NCBI GenBank assembly: GCA_964467615.1
Contig: CAYXRK010000029.1
Coordinates: 1 to 33,936, forward strand
Origin: CAYXRK01 sp964467615
GTDB taxonomy: Bacteria; Hydrogenedentota; Hydrogenedentia; Hydrogenedentales; GCA-2746185
Reading direction: 5' to 3'
Length of the DNA stretch: 33,936 bases
Shown here: piece by piece, positions 23,391 through 31,072 of the stretch
How positions within the stretch are numbered: the stretch's first letter is position 1
Layout: each line of letters starts with the position of its first letter
Translations under genes and position numbers: made by a program
Notes under the pieces: model-generated
What the model was told of the DNA's origin: nothing
Databases searched by the model: none
What the model saw: only the letters and a program-made list of their open reading frames with translations

Positions 23391-24328
23391 TGTCCCCCGT
23401 AGTGCCCGTAAAAAGTGCCGAGTTCCTTGTTCCAATCCTCGCCCACGATGAGGCCGTAACCATAGTCGATGCGGCGTTTGCCTTCGACCTGAGGAACGGT
23501 GCGCATTAACGCTAGGGATTCAGGCTTTACCAATTTCCCCGAATCGAGCGCGAACGCGAATCGGACCAAATCGCCCGCGGTGGAAATCATACCGCCGGCC
23601 GGATACTTGACGCTCAAGTCGTCGTAGATGTCGCGCTTGACCTCGCCTTCCTTGTTGCGAATGTACAACTCGAAGTGCTCCGCTGGGACCTGTCCCAGCA
23701 GGCCGAGGTCAGTGTGGGTCATGCCGGCCGGCCCCCACACATGCTCACGCATGTACTCTCGAAAACTTTCGCCGGAAGCCTTCTCGAGCGCTGCGCCGAG
23801 CAGCGTATAGCCGTATGTCGTGTACTTGTATCTTGCGCCCGGCGCAAATCCGATCGGGTCGTCCTGAAACACTTTGGTCGCGTCGAGCAAGGTGTCGTAG
23901 TGAATCATCGTGTGGTTCTCGGATGGACCGTAGTGACGTATTCCCGAGGTGTGCGAAAGCAAATGCTGGATCAGTATCGTGCCTTGTTCCTTCTGCGGAA
24001 ACGTAGCGACATACTCTTGTATCGGCGCGTCGAGACGCATCCGGCCCTGTTCGACAAGTTGCATGACAGCGGTCGCGGTCATGGCTTTCGAGATCGACGC
24101 GATCCGATGCGTGGTCTGCGGAGTAGCGGCGATGTTGTCTTCGATATTCGCCAACCCAGCCGCACCCTCCCAGATGACTATGCCGTTCAGGCCGATTGCC
24201 GCAGAGACGCCGACAAGTTGGGCTTCATCGCGTTTCTTCGCCAGATAAGCGTTCGCGTCGTCGCCGAGGCTTCCGGCGTAGACGCGGACGGTGAACAGAA
24301 CTACGAGCACAAACCATCGCGAGAACAT
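23333..24328 (-). CDS. serine hydrolase, class C beta-lactamase fold (N-terminal part, frameshifted)
   Basis: A secreted penicillin-binding-protein-like hydrolase. From ATG 24328 (preceded by GAGGTG) there is a Sec signal (about 1-19). The nucleophile motif SISK has S78 and K81. The second motif is YTT in YKYTTYGYTLLG where YSN or YAN is usual, and the third is HYGG in FYGHYGGQRG. The frame then runs on into an arginine/serine-rich tail (PRRTSRSSRRKKSSSR) that does not belong to the family; the proper C-terminus continues in another frame. Family members include D-alanyl peptidases and esterases. A signal peptide and absence of a lipobox put it in the periplasm or outside. Confidence 0.8.
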   Translation of the reverse strand: MFSRWFVLVVLFTVRVYAGSLGDDANAYLAKKRDEAQLVGVSAAIGLNGIVIWEGAAGLANIEDNIAATPQTTHRIASISKAMTATAVMQLVEQGRMRLDAPIQEYVATFPQKEQGTILIQHLLSHTSGIRHYGPSENHTMIHYDTLLDATKVFQDDPIGFAPGARYKYTTYGYTLLGAALEKASGESFREYMREHVWGPAGMTHTDLGLLGQVPAEHFELYIRNKEGEVKRDIYDDLSVKYPAGGMISTAGDLVRFAFALDSGKLVKPESLALMRTVPQVEGKRRIDYGYGLIVGEDWNKELGTFYGHYGGQRGPRRTSRSSRRKKSSSR

Positions 24329-24400
24329 GGAGACACCTCGTTTTCGGATTGAGACGCGCGTCAACCGAGAAAGGTTGGAGGCGCTGGGGCCAACGATATC

Positions 24401-24429
24401 TTAAGACGACCTGGAAAGATCGGTATAAT
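24401..24429 (+). promoter_or_regulatory. promoter of the glycosyltransferase operon
   Basis: TTAAGA (24401-24406) and a consensus TATAAT (24424-24429) are 17 bases apart. The start of transcription near 24436 excludes an upstream start codon at 24429 and supports GTG 24501. Confidence 0.65.
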
Positions 24430-24500
24430 TGGTCACGATCGGTCAGGGGGCCAGTGGTTCGGAGGCCGGCGCGCCACATGGGCGCAACGAGGCGGGTAAC

Positions 24501-25667
24501 GTGCGGGTACTGTGGGTTAACGAAGAACCGGACATGGTAGGGGGCGCGGAGCGGTACATCCGCGACACGGTCAGCTTGCTCAACGCCCGCGGCGTGTGTT
24601 CGTCTCTCATGTATGACGGCCTTAGGCCGCGTGTTTCGAAGGCCTTGTTCGACGTATTTCAGGGCGTGTACCCGATGGTCGACATTCGTCGACAGGTTGC
24701 CGAAATCGCGCCGGATATTATCTTCGTGCACCGACTGCCCGGCAAAGCGGCCATTCGGAAGTTTGCCAATGCGGGAGTACCCGTCGCCCGGTTCTTTCAC
24801 GATTTCCACATGCTCTGCCTGCGGAAACACAAATACACCGCGCTGCGCCAACAGACTTGCGAGAAGCCGATCGGGCTGCGTTGCTACCCTTGTATCGGTT
24901 TCGTAAACCGAGCGAATAATTTCCTTGGTGTGCGGATCGATCGCGTCGGGACAATGCGCGCCGAACAACGCGCGAACTATCCGCTTGATGCTTTTGTCGT
25001 TGGCTCTGAATTCATGGGCGAGCACCTCGCGCAAAGCGGGTTCGACCGCGCGCGCATTCACGTGCTGCCGCTGTATTCGCCACCGCCGGATCATTTGCCG
25101 GACGTGCGGCGCGAAAAGGACCTTGTTTTATTCGCCGGACAGGTCATCCGAGGAAAAGGACTGGATACATTGCTTCGAGCGATGACGATGATCAAATCGT
25201 CTGCAAGGCTCGAGATTCTTGGCGTCGGGAGCCAAGACGCCGAATTCCGCGGGCTCGCCGAGTCGCTTGGCGTTATGAATCGCGTCCGGTTTCTAGGACG
25301 TCTCACGCACGCCGAGTTAGCGGAATATTACCGGCGCGCGTTGTGCGTGGTCGTGCCCAGCCGTCAACCGGAACCGTTTGGGCTGGTGGGAACGGAAGCC
25401 ATGAGCTACGGCGCGCCGGTGATCGGTTCGCGATCCGGCGCGATTCCCGAATGGCTTGACGATGGCATGACTGGCTTGTTGGTCAAGCCGAACGACCCCG
25501 TCGATCTCGCTCGCGCGATCGATGAGATGCTCTCCGATCCCGAGCGCGCCCGCAAGATGGGCGATGCCGGGCGTGCGCGATACCTCGACCGGTTCCAGCC
25601 CGCGCGGCATGTCGAAGGCCTTCACGCGGTCCTGGAGAAGCTCGCGCGCGAGAGGAATGCCGCGTGA
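24501..25667 (+). CDS. family 4 glycosyltransferase (first of the operon)
   Basis: A 388-residue GT-B protein. The N-terminal domain opens with VRVLWVNEEPDMVGGAERY, the donor/acceptor glycine motif of GT4 enzymes. The linker has a cysteine cluster (about C125 to C137, with TCEKPIGLRCYPC) that is unusual for the family and could bind zinc. The C-terminal domain has VLFAGQVIRGKGLDTLL (about 206-222), VRFLGRL, VVVPSRQPEPFGLVGTEAM with the E-x7-E pair that binds the nucleotide sugar, and GAIPEWLDDGMTGLLV. GTG 24501 is preceded by GAGG. The last four bases overlap the next gene (GTGA). Confidence 0.9.
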   Translation: MRVLWVNEEPDMVGGAERYIRDTVSLLNARGVCSSLMYDGLRPRVSKALFDVFQGVYPMVDIRRQVAEIAPDIIFVHRLPGKAAIRKFANAGVPVARFFHDFHMLCLRKHKYTALRQQTCEKPIGLRCYPCIGFVNRANNFLGVRIDRVGTMRAEQRANYPLDAFVVGSEFMGEHLAQSGFDRARIHVLPLYSPPPDHLPDVRREKDLVLFAGQVIRGKGLDTLLRAMTMIKSSARLEILGVGSQDAEFRGLAESLGVMNRVRFLGRLTHAELAEYYRRALCVVVPSRQPEPFGLVGTEAMSYGAPVIGSRSGAIPEWLDDGMTGLLVKPNDPVDLARAIDEMLSDPERARKMGDAGRARYLDRFQPARHVEGLHAVLEKLARERNAA

Positions 25668-26893
25668 ACGACCGATGGGGACGCTTCACCGCGCGAGGAG
25701 GCGAGGCCGTCGAGGCGCGGGTCCGTGGGCTGGTCGAACGCGCCGCCGAAGAAACCGCGAAGGCGATTCCCGCGAACGAATATCGCGCGCTTGTCCTGAT
25801 TGGCGGATTCGGCCGGGGTGAAGGCGGCGTCGTCGAGGGGGACGGCGTCGAGCGACCGCACAACAATCTCGACTTTTTGCTCATCGCCACCGGCGCATCA
25901 GCCGCCAAAGGCGCGGCTTTGCGCGCGCGGCTCGAGAGCGCGCTTTTGCCGCTATCGCGCGAATTCGACATCGAGCTCGATATCAGCGTTACTTCAGTCT
26001 CGAAGCTTTTGCACGCCCCCTCTCTCGTCATTTGGTACGACATGCGGTTTGGCCACAAAACCGTGCTGGGCGACCCAACATTCGTGCCCTCGCTTGATCG
26101 TTTCCGACTGGATCACATCCCCGCTTGGGACATACGCGACCTGCTTGTGAACCGCGGCACGCTGCTCGTCATCAACGACGAGCTAATCGCGTCCGGGCGG
26201 AACGACTCGGCCGCGCGGCGGCTCATCACCAAACACGTGCACAAAGCCATCATCGGTTACGGCGACGCGCTGTTGTTCTTCTGCGGGCGCTACGATTGGA
26301 GTTACCAGGAACGACAGAAGAGAATGCGCGACCTTCACGAGGCCACTGCGGAATTTCGGGAGATATACGACGCGTCGATGGAGTTTCGATTCAAACCAGA
26401 CTACGCGCGTTTTGCTAAAAAAGATCCGCGCAAATGGATGGGTGAACTGCGTCCGATGCTCGAAGCGGTACACCTGTTCTGCGAACGAGAGCGCCTCGGC
26501 TCGCCCACGTTGAAATGGGACAATTACGCGTCGGTCGCCATGCGGGCCGAGCTATTTGCCGACGCGCTTTCGCCGCGAGCTTGGGCCAAGAAGGCTTTCT
26601 ATGCGGCCCAAGCACGACGTTCGCCGACAGCGTTGTCTGGCTTGGCGCGCCTTGGGTTTCGCGCCGCCGGGCCACGAGCAAGGATTGCGATCATGTTTCC
26701 TGTCGCAGCCTACGAACTTCACGACCAGAGGCATAGGAACACGACAATCCCTTCGCTTGGCTCGAGGTCAGATGTCATCGCCATACTCCGCCGCGCGTAT
26801 CTGGCCGCATGGGCCGAGCACGGCGACGCGAATTTCGGCGCCGCGATGCGAAAATGGAATCTCGGTCTCGATACAGTGGAGACCGCTACATGA
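25664..26893 (+). CDS. nucleotidyltransferase-fold protein in the glycan operon
   Basis: The 409-residue product is encoded in frame overlap between two glycosyltransferase genes. Residues 45-75 match a nucleotidyltransferase entry motif: LIGGFGRGEGG (45-55) followed by NNLDFLLIA (67-75), where the usual D-x-D is N68-x-D70. FDIELDIS (101-108) gives D106 as a possible third carboxylate. The C-terminal 250 residues are helical with HKAIIGYGDALLFFCGRYDWSY, resembling the helical half of such proteins. It may move a nucleotide to a sugar or other acceptor, or be a non-catalytic relative. I do not recognise a named family. Start GTG at 25664 (GTGA overlap); ATGA overlap at the end. Confidence 0.72.
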   Translation: MNDRWGRFTARGGEAVEARVRGLVERAAEETAKAIPANEYRALVLIGGFGRGEGGVVEGDGVERPHNNLDFLLIATGASAAKGAALRARLESALLPLSREFDIELDISVTSVSKLLHAPSLVIWYDMRFGHKTVLGDPTFVPSLDRFRLDHIPAWDIRDLLVNRGTLLVINDELIASGRNDSAARRLITKHVHKAIIGYGDALLFFCGRYDWSYQERQKRMRDLHEATAEFREIYDASMEFRFKPDYARFAKKDPRKWMGELRPMLEAVHLFCERERLGSPTLKWDNYASVAMRAELFADALSPRAWAKKAFYAAQARRSPTALSGLARLGFRAAGPRARIAIMFPVAAYELHDQRHRNTTIPSLGSRSDVIAILRRAYLAAWAEHGDANFGAAMRKWNLGLDTVETAT

Positions 26894-27804
26894 CCGCCAA
26901 GCCCAATATATCGGTAATCATGCGGTCTAAGAACTCCGATTGGGTGATTGGCCAGGCGCTCGGGGCGTTGTTCTCGCAATCGTTCCGCGACTTCGAATTG
27001 ATCGTTGTCGATTCCGGCTCGAAAGATCGCACGCTCGAAATCGTGCGGCAGTATCCTTGCGAGCTCATCGAGATCGAAGCGGCGGCTTATTTCCCCGGCG
27101 CGGTACTCAACAGCGCTGTCCAACACGCCAACAGCGACTTGTTCGTCTATCTCAACTCCGACGGCGTGTTGCTTTCGCCGGATTCGCTCGCACGTTTGGT
27201 CGCGGCATTTGACGATCCCGGTGTACAGGCCGCATTCGGACGCCAGCTTCCGCGACCCGATGCGCACACCTGGGTGCGGCGCGATTACACGACAAGTTTT
27301 CCAGAGCGCGGATCCGCGCCGCCGTGGATGAAAATGTCGCTGGTCTTCTCGGCGATGCGGCGTTGTGCCTGGGAGGAGCACCCGTTTTACCTCGACGCAT
27401 GGGCCTCGGAGGATAGCGAGTGGGGGACATGGGCTGCGGCGAACGGCCGCAAGGTCGCGTATGTCGCCGATGCCATTTGCATGCACTCGCACAATTACAC
27501 GCTGCGCGAGATATATGGCCGCCGCTTCGTCGAAGGTGAAGCAAATGCTTTTATCTATCGCGACAGCGCTTCGCTCGCGGGCGAGGCGGCGGCATTCGTG
27601 CGCGCCGTCGCGCGCGATTCGGTAGCTCATCTCGTAGCTATGGATACCGGCGGACTCGTGAAAGCGCCCGCTCGCCGCGCGGTGTTCCATTGGGCGCATT
27701 ACAAAGGTCACCGGCATGGGGAGGCCCGAATCTCGCGGGGTGACACCGATGCGTCAACCGGCCAACAGATCGTCCTTGCCCGGCACAGCGAAGCCGACGG
27801 ATGA
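26890..27804 (+). CDS. family 2 glycosyltransferase
   Basis: A 304-residue GT-A transferase beginning at ATG 26890 in the stop of the previous gene. NISVIMRSKNSDWVIGQAL (6-24) and LIVVDSGSKDRTLEIV (about 37-52) form the nucleotide-binding half. FVYLNSDGVLLSP (about 85-97) occupies the DxD position in the form NSD. The acceptor-side loop has WASEDSEWGTWAA with the E-D pair near residue 175. It resembles rhamnosyl- or glucosyltransferase-type GT2 enzymes that extend surface polysaccharides. The last four bases overlap the following GT4 gene (ATGA). Confidence 0.88.
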   Translation: MTAKPNISVIMRSKNSDWVIGQALGALFSQSFRDFELIVVDSGSKDRTLEIVRQYPCELIEIEAAAYFPGAVLNSAVQHANSDLFVYLNSDGVLLSPDSLARLVAAFDDPGVQAAFGRQLPRPDAHTWVRRDYTTSFPERGSAPPWMKMSLVFSAMRRCAWEEHPFYLDAWASEDSEWGTWAAANGRKVAYVADAICMHSHNYTLREIYGRRFVEGEANAFIYRDSASLAGEAAAFVRAVARDSVAHLVAMDTGGLVKAPARRAVFHWAHYKGHRHGEARISRGDTDASTGQQIVLARHSEADG

Positions 27805-28943
27805 AAGTAGGAATCACGACGCTCGGTTGCGATGCGGGCAAATCCGGCATCAGTCAATACCTGCTTCGACTGTTACGCGAATTTTCGACGATGCAGGGCG
27901 ACGTTTCGTTCGAAGTGATCGGCCATCCGAGCGAGCGCGCCATCTGGCTCGGCGAGGGCCGCGAATTGCCGTGGGTCGACGCGGGAGATTGGCATAAGAG
28001 CGCGATGGTCAACGTCGCTTGGCACCAGGCAATGTTGCGCGGCCTGTGCAATCGACGCGGTTACGACGTTCTCTTTCTGCCCGCGGGGAATCGACGAGTA
28101 CCTGTCACCGCGCCGTGCCCGACGGTCGGCATGGTGCATGACTTTTCGCACCTGCACATTGAGAACAAATACGACCCCTTGCGCACGTTGTATCAGGATC
28201 GCGTTCTGCCGTGGATGATCCGCAAACTCATACGCGTGCTGACGATCAGCGAGAGCAGCAAGCGCGACATCATCGAACACGCCCGCGTCCCAGCAGACCG
28301 CATCACGATTATTCCGCATGGTGTTGACCACGAGGTGTATAAGCCCTGCAACCGTGAGGATTCCGCGCGCACCGTTGCCGCGAAATACAGTGTTCGCCCG
28401 CCCTACCTGCTGTACATTTCGCGCATCGAACACCCCGGCAAGAACCACGTCCGGCTCATCGAAGCGTTCGAGCGACTTAAGGAACGTGACGCTATTCCCC
28501 ACCAACTCGTCCTCGCTGGCGGCGACTGGCACGGCGCGGACGAAGTGCATCGCCGCGCACAGAATTCACCGTACGCGAGCGAAATCGTATTTACCGGCTT
28601 TGCGTCGCTGGCCGATCTCCCCGATCTCTACCGCGGCGCGGATGTGTTCGTGTTCCCGTCGCTTTACGAGGGCTTCGGAATGCCCATCCTCGAGGCCATG
28701 GCCTGCGGCACGCCCGTGGCCTGTTCCAACGTATCGAGCATGCCGGAAGTTGCGGGCGATGCGGGCGTGTTGTTCGATCCAATAAGCGCCGAAGCGATAG
28801 CCGACGCGCTAGCGCGGATGCTGAGAAACGATTCCGAGAGGGCCAGGCTCGCAAACGCGGGCATCGCTCGCGCCGAAGGGTTTACGTGGCGCGCATCGGC
28901 GGAGACGCACTTGAATGTATTTAGGGCGTCAATAGCAAAGTAG
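27801..28943 (+). CDS. family 4 glycosyltransferase (last of the operon)
   Basis: A 380-residue GT-B transferase. The N-terminus has VGITTLGCDAGKSGISQYLL (3-22), where GISQY is the usual glycine-rich motif. TVGMVHDFSHLH (about 110-121) and VLTISESSKRDIIEH (about 148-162) are the mannosyltransferase-type motifs. The second domain has YLLYISRIEHPGKNHVRLIEA (about 197-217), VFVFPSLYEGFGMPILEAMACGTPV with the E-x7-E pair (E288-E296 region) and MPEVAGDAGVLFDP. It likely transfers mannose, glucose or a related sugar to a growing surface glycan. ATG 27801 overlaps the previous stop. It ends the operon; a stem at 28954-28984 follows. Confidence 0.92.
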   Translation: MKVGITTLGCDAGKSGISQYLLRLLREFSTMQGDVSFEVIGHPSERAIWLGEGRELPWVDAGDWHKSAMVNVAWHQAMLRGLCNRRGYDVLFLPAGNRRVPVTAPCPTVGMVHDFSHLHIENKYDPLRTLYQDRVLPWMIRKLIRVLTISESSKRDIIEHARVPADRITIIPHGVDHEVYKPCNREDSARTVAAKYSVRPPYLLYISRIEHPGKNHVRLIEAFERLKERDAIPHQLVLAGGDWHGADEVHRRAQNSPYASEIVFTGFASLADLPDLYRGADVFVFPSLYEGFGMPILEAMACGTPVACSNVSSMPEVAGDAGVLFDPISAEAIADALARMLRNDSERARLANAGIARAEGFTWRASAETHLNVFRASIAK

Positions 28944-28953
28944 TTAAGTGGAA

Positions 28954-28984
28954 CCGGCCGCATCGCGCGTACCGATGCGGCCGG
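28954..28984 (+). terminator. perfect 12-bp stem between the GT operon and rnpB
   Basis: The arms CCGGCCGCATCG (28954-28965) and CGATGCGGCCGG (28973-28984) enclose 7 bases. It lies between two convergent transcription units and lacks a U tract on either side, so it may terminate both imperfectly. Confidence 0.5.
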
Positions 28985-28992
28985 CATCGACT

Positions 28993-29370
28993 AGTAGAGC
29001 AGGCCTGTAAGCCGAGTTCTGTCTCGGACGCCGAGGCGTCCGGAGGCGGTCATTCGTCTGGGGCGGGCGTTGCCGCACGCCTCTAGCTGCCTACCCGGGC
29101 GCCGCGCGGGCCGCGCGATAGCGCCCCTATTTGGCATTGCTCCGGGTGGGGTTTAGCCGGCCGGACCCGTTGCCGGGCCGCCGGTGCGCTCTTACCGCAC
29201 CATTTCACCCTTACCTGTGAAGGACTTACGTCCAACCATCGGCGGTGTTGTTTCTGTTCCACTTTCCGTCGGGTCGCCCCGCCCTGGCGTTACCAGGCAC
29301 CCTGCCCTATGGAGCTCGGACTTTCCTCGAAGCGCCTTTTGAGCGCCCCGCGACCGCCCGGCCTACTCTA
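28993..29370 (-). ncRNA. rnpB: RNase P RNA, bacterial class A
   Basis: The minus strand has all hallmark segments of M1-type RNA: helix P1 (GAGTAGGCC near the 5' end with GGCCTGCTC at 29005-28997), the GAGGAAAGTCCGAGCTCC block (about 29329-29312), ACAGAA, GGTAAGGGTGAAA, GGTAAGAGCGCACCGG, GAATGAC and the closing ACAGAACTCGGCTTA near 29028-29014. It cleaves 5' leaders from tRNA precursors. The length of about 377 nt is normal. Ends are set from P1 pairing and the promoter position, accurate to a few bases. Confidence 0.96.
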
Positions 29371-29375
29371 TAAGT

Positions 29376-29404
29376 AGCTTATCACACCGGGAAAACCGCC
29401 TCAA
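29376..29404 (-). promoter_or_regulatory. promoter of rnpB
   Basis: TTGAGG (29404-29399) and TAAGCT (29381-29376) on the minus strand are 17 bases apart, placing the first transcribed base near 29369, the start of helix P1. Confidence 0.65.
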
Positions 29405-29413
29405 AATCGCCCC

Positions 29414-29431
29414 GAAACGCCCTGATGGGCG
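29414..29431 (-). terminator. weak terminator after the stalked beta-helix gene
   Basis: On the minus strand CGCCC-ATCA-GGGCG (29431-29418) is followed by GTTTCGG. The stem is only 5 bp, so the call is tentative. Confidence 0.3.
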
Positions 29432-29473
29432 ATATCTATTTGCGTATAATCGTAGACACGCAAAACAGCGGCG

Positions 29474-31072
29474 TTACGTAAGAATCCGCCGCCGCTTGAT
29501 GATGACGAATGCGGCCGCGAGAAGTAGTGCGGCGATGTCGGCATAGGGGACGCTCGAGTGCGGCGCGGCGGGTGATGCGGCGCAACCTTCACCTTCGCCC
29601 TCACCTTCACCCTCTCCTTCACCCTCACCTTCGCCCTCGCCTTCACCCTCGCCTTCACCCTCGCCCTCGCCCTCGCCCTCGCCCTCGCCCTCGGTACCGG
29701 GAACGTGTTCGTAGGCGCCCATGTCGATGCCCTCGCCTTGCGGGCGGGTGACGCCGTCGAGGTCGGTCTCGGGCGCGGGAATGATGGTGTTGAACAGCGT
29801 GATGGGTTCCATCGTTCCGGCGTCAATCGCGGGTGAGCCCGCGCGCAGGTGTAGGTCCCCGTTCGCCGCGTCCACGAACAACGGATCGGCGTCGATGTTG
29901 TGATTGGGCTGACGTTCTCCGGTGATGACCGAGTATTCCATCGCGAGATTGACCGGGAAAGTGTCCTGCGGCAAGTTCCCCCATATCACACAGTTTTGAA
30001 TGTCGGATTGCACCGTGTCGAAGTAAATCGCCCCTCCCGATTCCCCCGCTACGTTGCCCGAAAATGTGCAGTTCTGAATCGCCACCTGCGTCGTGAATTC
30101 TCCTTCCCCGAACTGCCCTGCGGCGAAAATTGCACCACCGTTTGTAGCTGCGGTGTTTTGATAGAAACTGCAATTCACGATTGACGCGCTCTTGCCCGCT
30201 CGCGGATTCGCCAGAGAGATCGCGCCGCCTTCCGCCTCCGAAGCCGAGTTTTCCGCGAACACGCAGTTCTCAACGTGTATCGTGGCAGAGTTGAACCTAA
30301 TTGCTCCGCCGCTAGGAGCCACGTTCCTCGCAAATATCGTATCGACCACGCGAATGGGGCCTCCTCCGGCGGTGATTGCCGTGCCGGAGTTGTCAAAGAA
30401 CTCGCATGAACTGATGGTAACTGAGCGGCCGACGGACAGCACACTTCCCCCCGCGTTTTGTCGGAAGGTACAGCCGACGATTTCTATGCCTTCTCCACCC
30501 AATTCTCCTCGCAATTCTCCCGCCGCTCCTGAAGCGGCCTCCAGACCTTCGAATATGCAATTAGCTACCGTGACATTGACATCCGGTGCAAGAACTCCAC
30601 CAGCTGTATAGGGGTTATCCAACTGCGTGCCCCTAGCGGTGATTGTGAACCCATCTAGCGTAGTTCCATCACTCATAATGACAACGGTTACGGCGGCACT
30701 TCCGGCCAGCGATTGCGATCCATCAATGAGGGTGACAAATCCGTCGGGATTGCGTGAATCGAATTCAACCTCCGTTCCAGAAAAACCTCCATAGACACGC
30801 ACGTTCGCGGGAATAAACAACGAACCGCGTTCAGTTCCAAAATACTCATACTGGCGCGTTTCGTCGTATGTTCCTGCAGCCACCCACACATCTCCTCCTC
30901 CATCGTTTGAAGCCACGTCCAACGCGGGCTGAATCGTTCGGAACGCGGTACTCCAGCTAAGACCATCCTCGCTACCAGAGTCGTTACGTTGGTCAACGTA
31001 TCGAATCGCGCCAGCAGTTTGGCAAATGAGCGCAACGGCGAGAGTCAAGACGAATCGGCGCTTCGCGTTCAT
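29474..31072 (-). CDS. beta-helix surface protein with Gly-Glu stalk and GC/membrane-helix/Arg sorting-like tail
   Basis: The protein has 532 residues from ATG 31072. A signal peptide (about 1-22) is followed by a right-handed parallel beta-helix (about 25-395): repeated pieces such as VTVANCIFEGL, ISSCEFFDNSG, IHVENCVFAENSA, IVNCSFYQNTA and IQNCTFSGNVA, each with a cysteine at one ladder position. The cap motif SPAIDAG...DLDGVTRPQG...IDMGAYEH follows. Then comes an acidic Gly-Glu stalk of 18 repeats, Gly-Cys, a membrane helix (about 508-526) and KRRR near the end. This tail resembles GC_trans_RRR (MYXO-CTERM-like) sorting signals. It is probably displayed at the surface. The start overlaps the upstream stop by one base (TGATG), so the two are translationally coupled. 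Confidence 0.85.
   Translation of the reverse strand: MNAKRRFVLTLAVALICQTAGAIRYVDQRNDSGSEDGLSWSTAFRTIQPALDVASNDGGGDVWVAAGTYDETRQYEYFGTERGSLFIPANVRVYGGFSGTEVEFDSRNPDGFVTLIDGSQSLAGSAAVTVVIMSDGTTLDGFTITARGTQLDNPYTAGGVLAPDVNVTVANCIFEGLEAASGAAGELRGELGGEGIEIVGCTFRQNAGGSVLSVGRSVTISSCEFFDNSGTAITAGGGPIRVVDTIFARNVAPSGGAIRFNSATIHVENCVFAENSASEAEGGAISLANPRAGKSASIVNCSFYQNTAATNGGAIFAAGQFGEGEFTTQVAIQNCTFSGNVAGESGGAIYFDTVQSDIQNCVIWGNLPQDTFPVNLAMEYSVITGERQPNHNIDADPLFVDAANGDLHLRAGSPAIDAGTMEPITLFNTIIPAPETDLDGVTRPQGEGIDMGAYEHVPGTEGEGEGEGEGEGEGEGEGEGEGEGEGEGEGEGEGEGCAASPAAPHSSVPYADIAALLLAAAFVIIKRRRILT
29586..29693 (-). repeat. 18-unit hexamer repeat coding (Glu-Gly)18
   Basis: 18 tandem 6-base units, each encoding one Glu-Gly pair, span 108 bases. 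The six units at 29658-29693, nearest the globular part of the protein, are identical (CCCTCG on the plus strand); the others vary at the third codon positions. This suggests recent growth from one end while the amino-acid sequence is held constant. Confidence 0.95.

Noticed and set aside
24225..25094. 289-codon open frame antisense to the GT4 gene
   Set aside because: It crosses the divergent promoter region and has no recognisable domain.
28993..29370. The hairpins and repeat-like blocks looked at first like a mobile element end
   Set aside because: They are the helices of RNase P RNA.
29509..29751. Proline/arginine/histidine-rich open frame on the plus strand
   Set aside because: A direct product of reading the hexamer repeat on the opposite strand.
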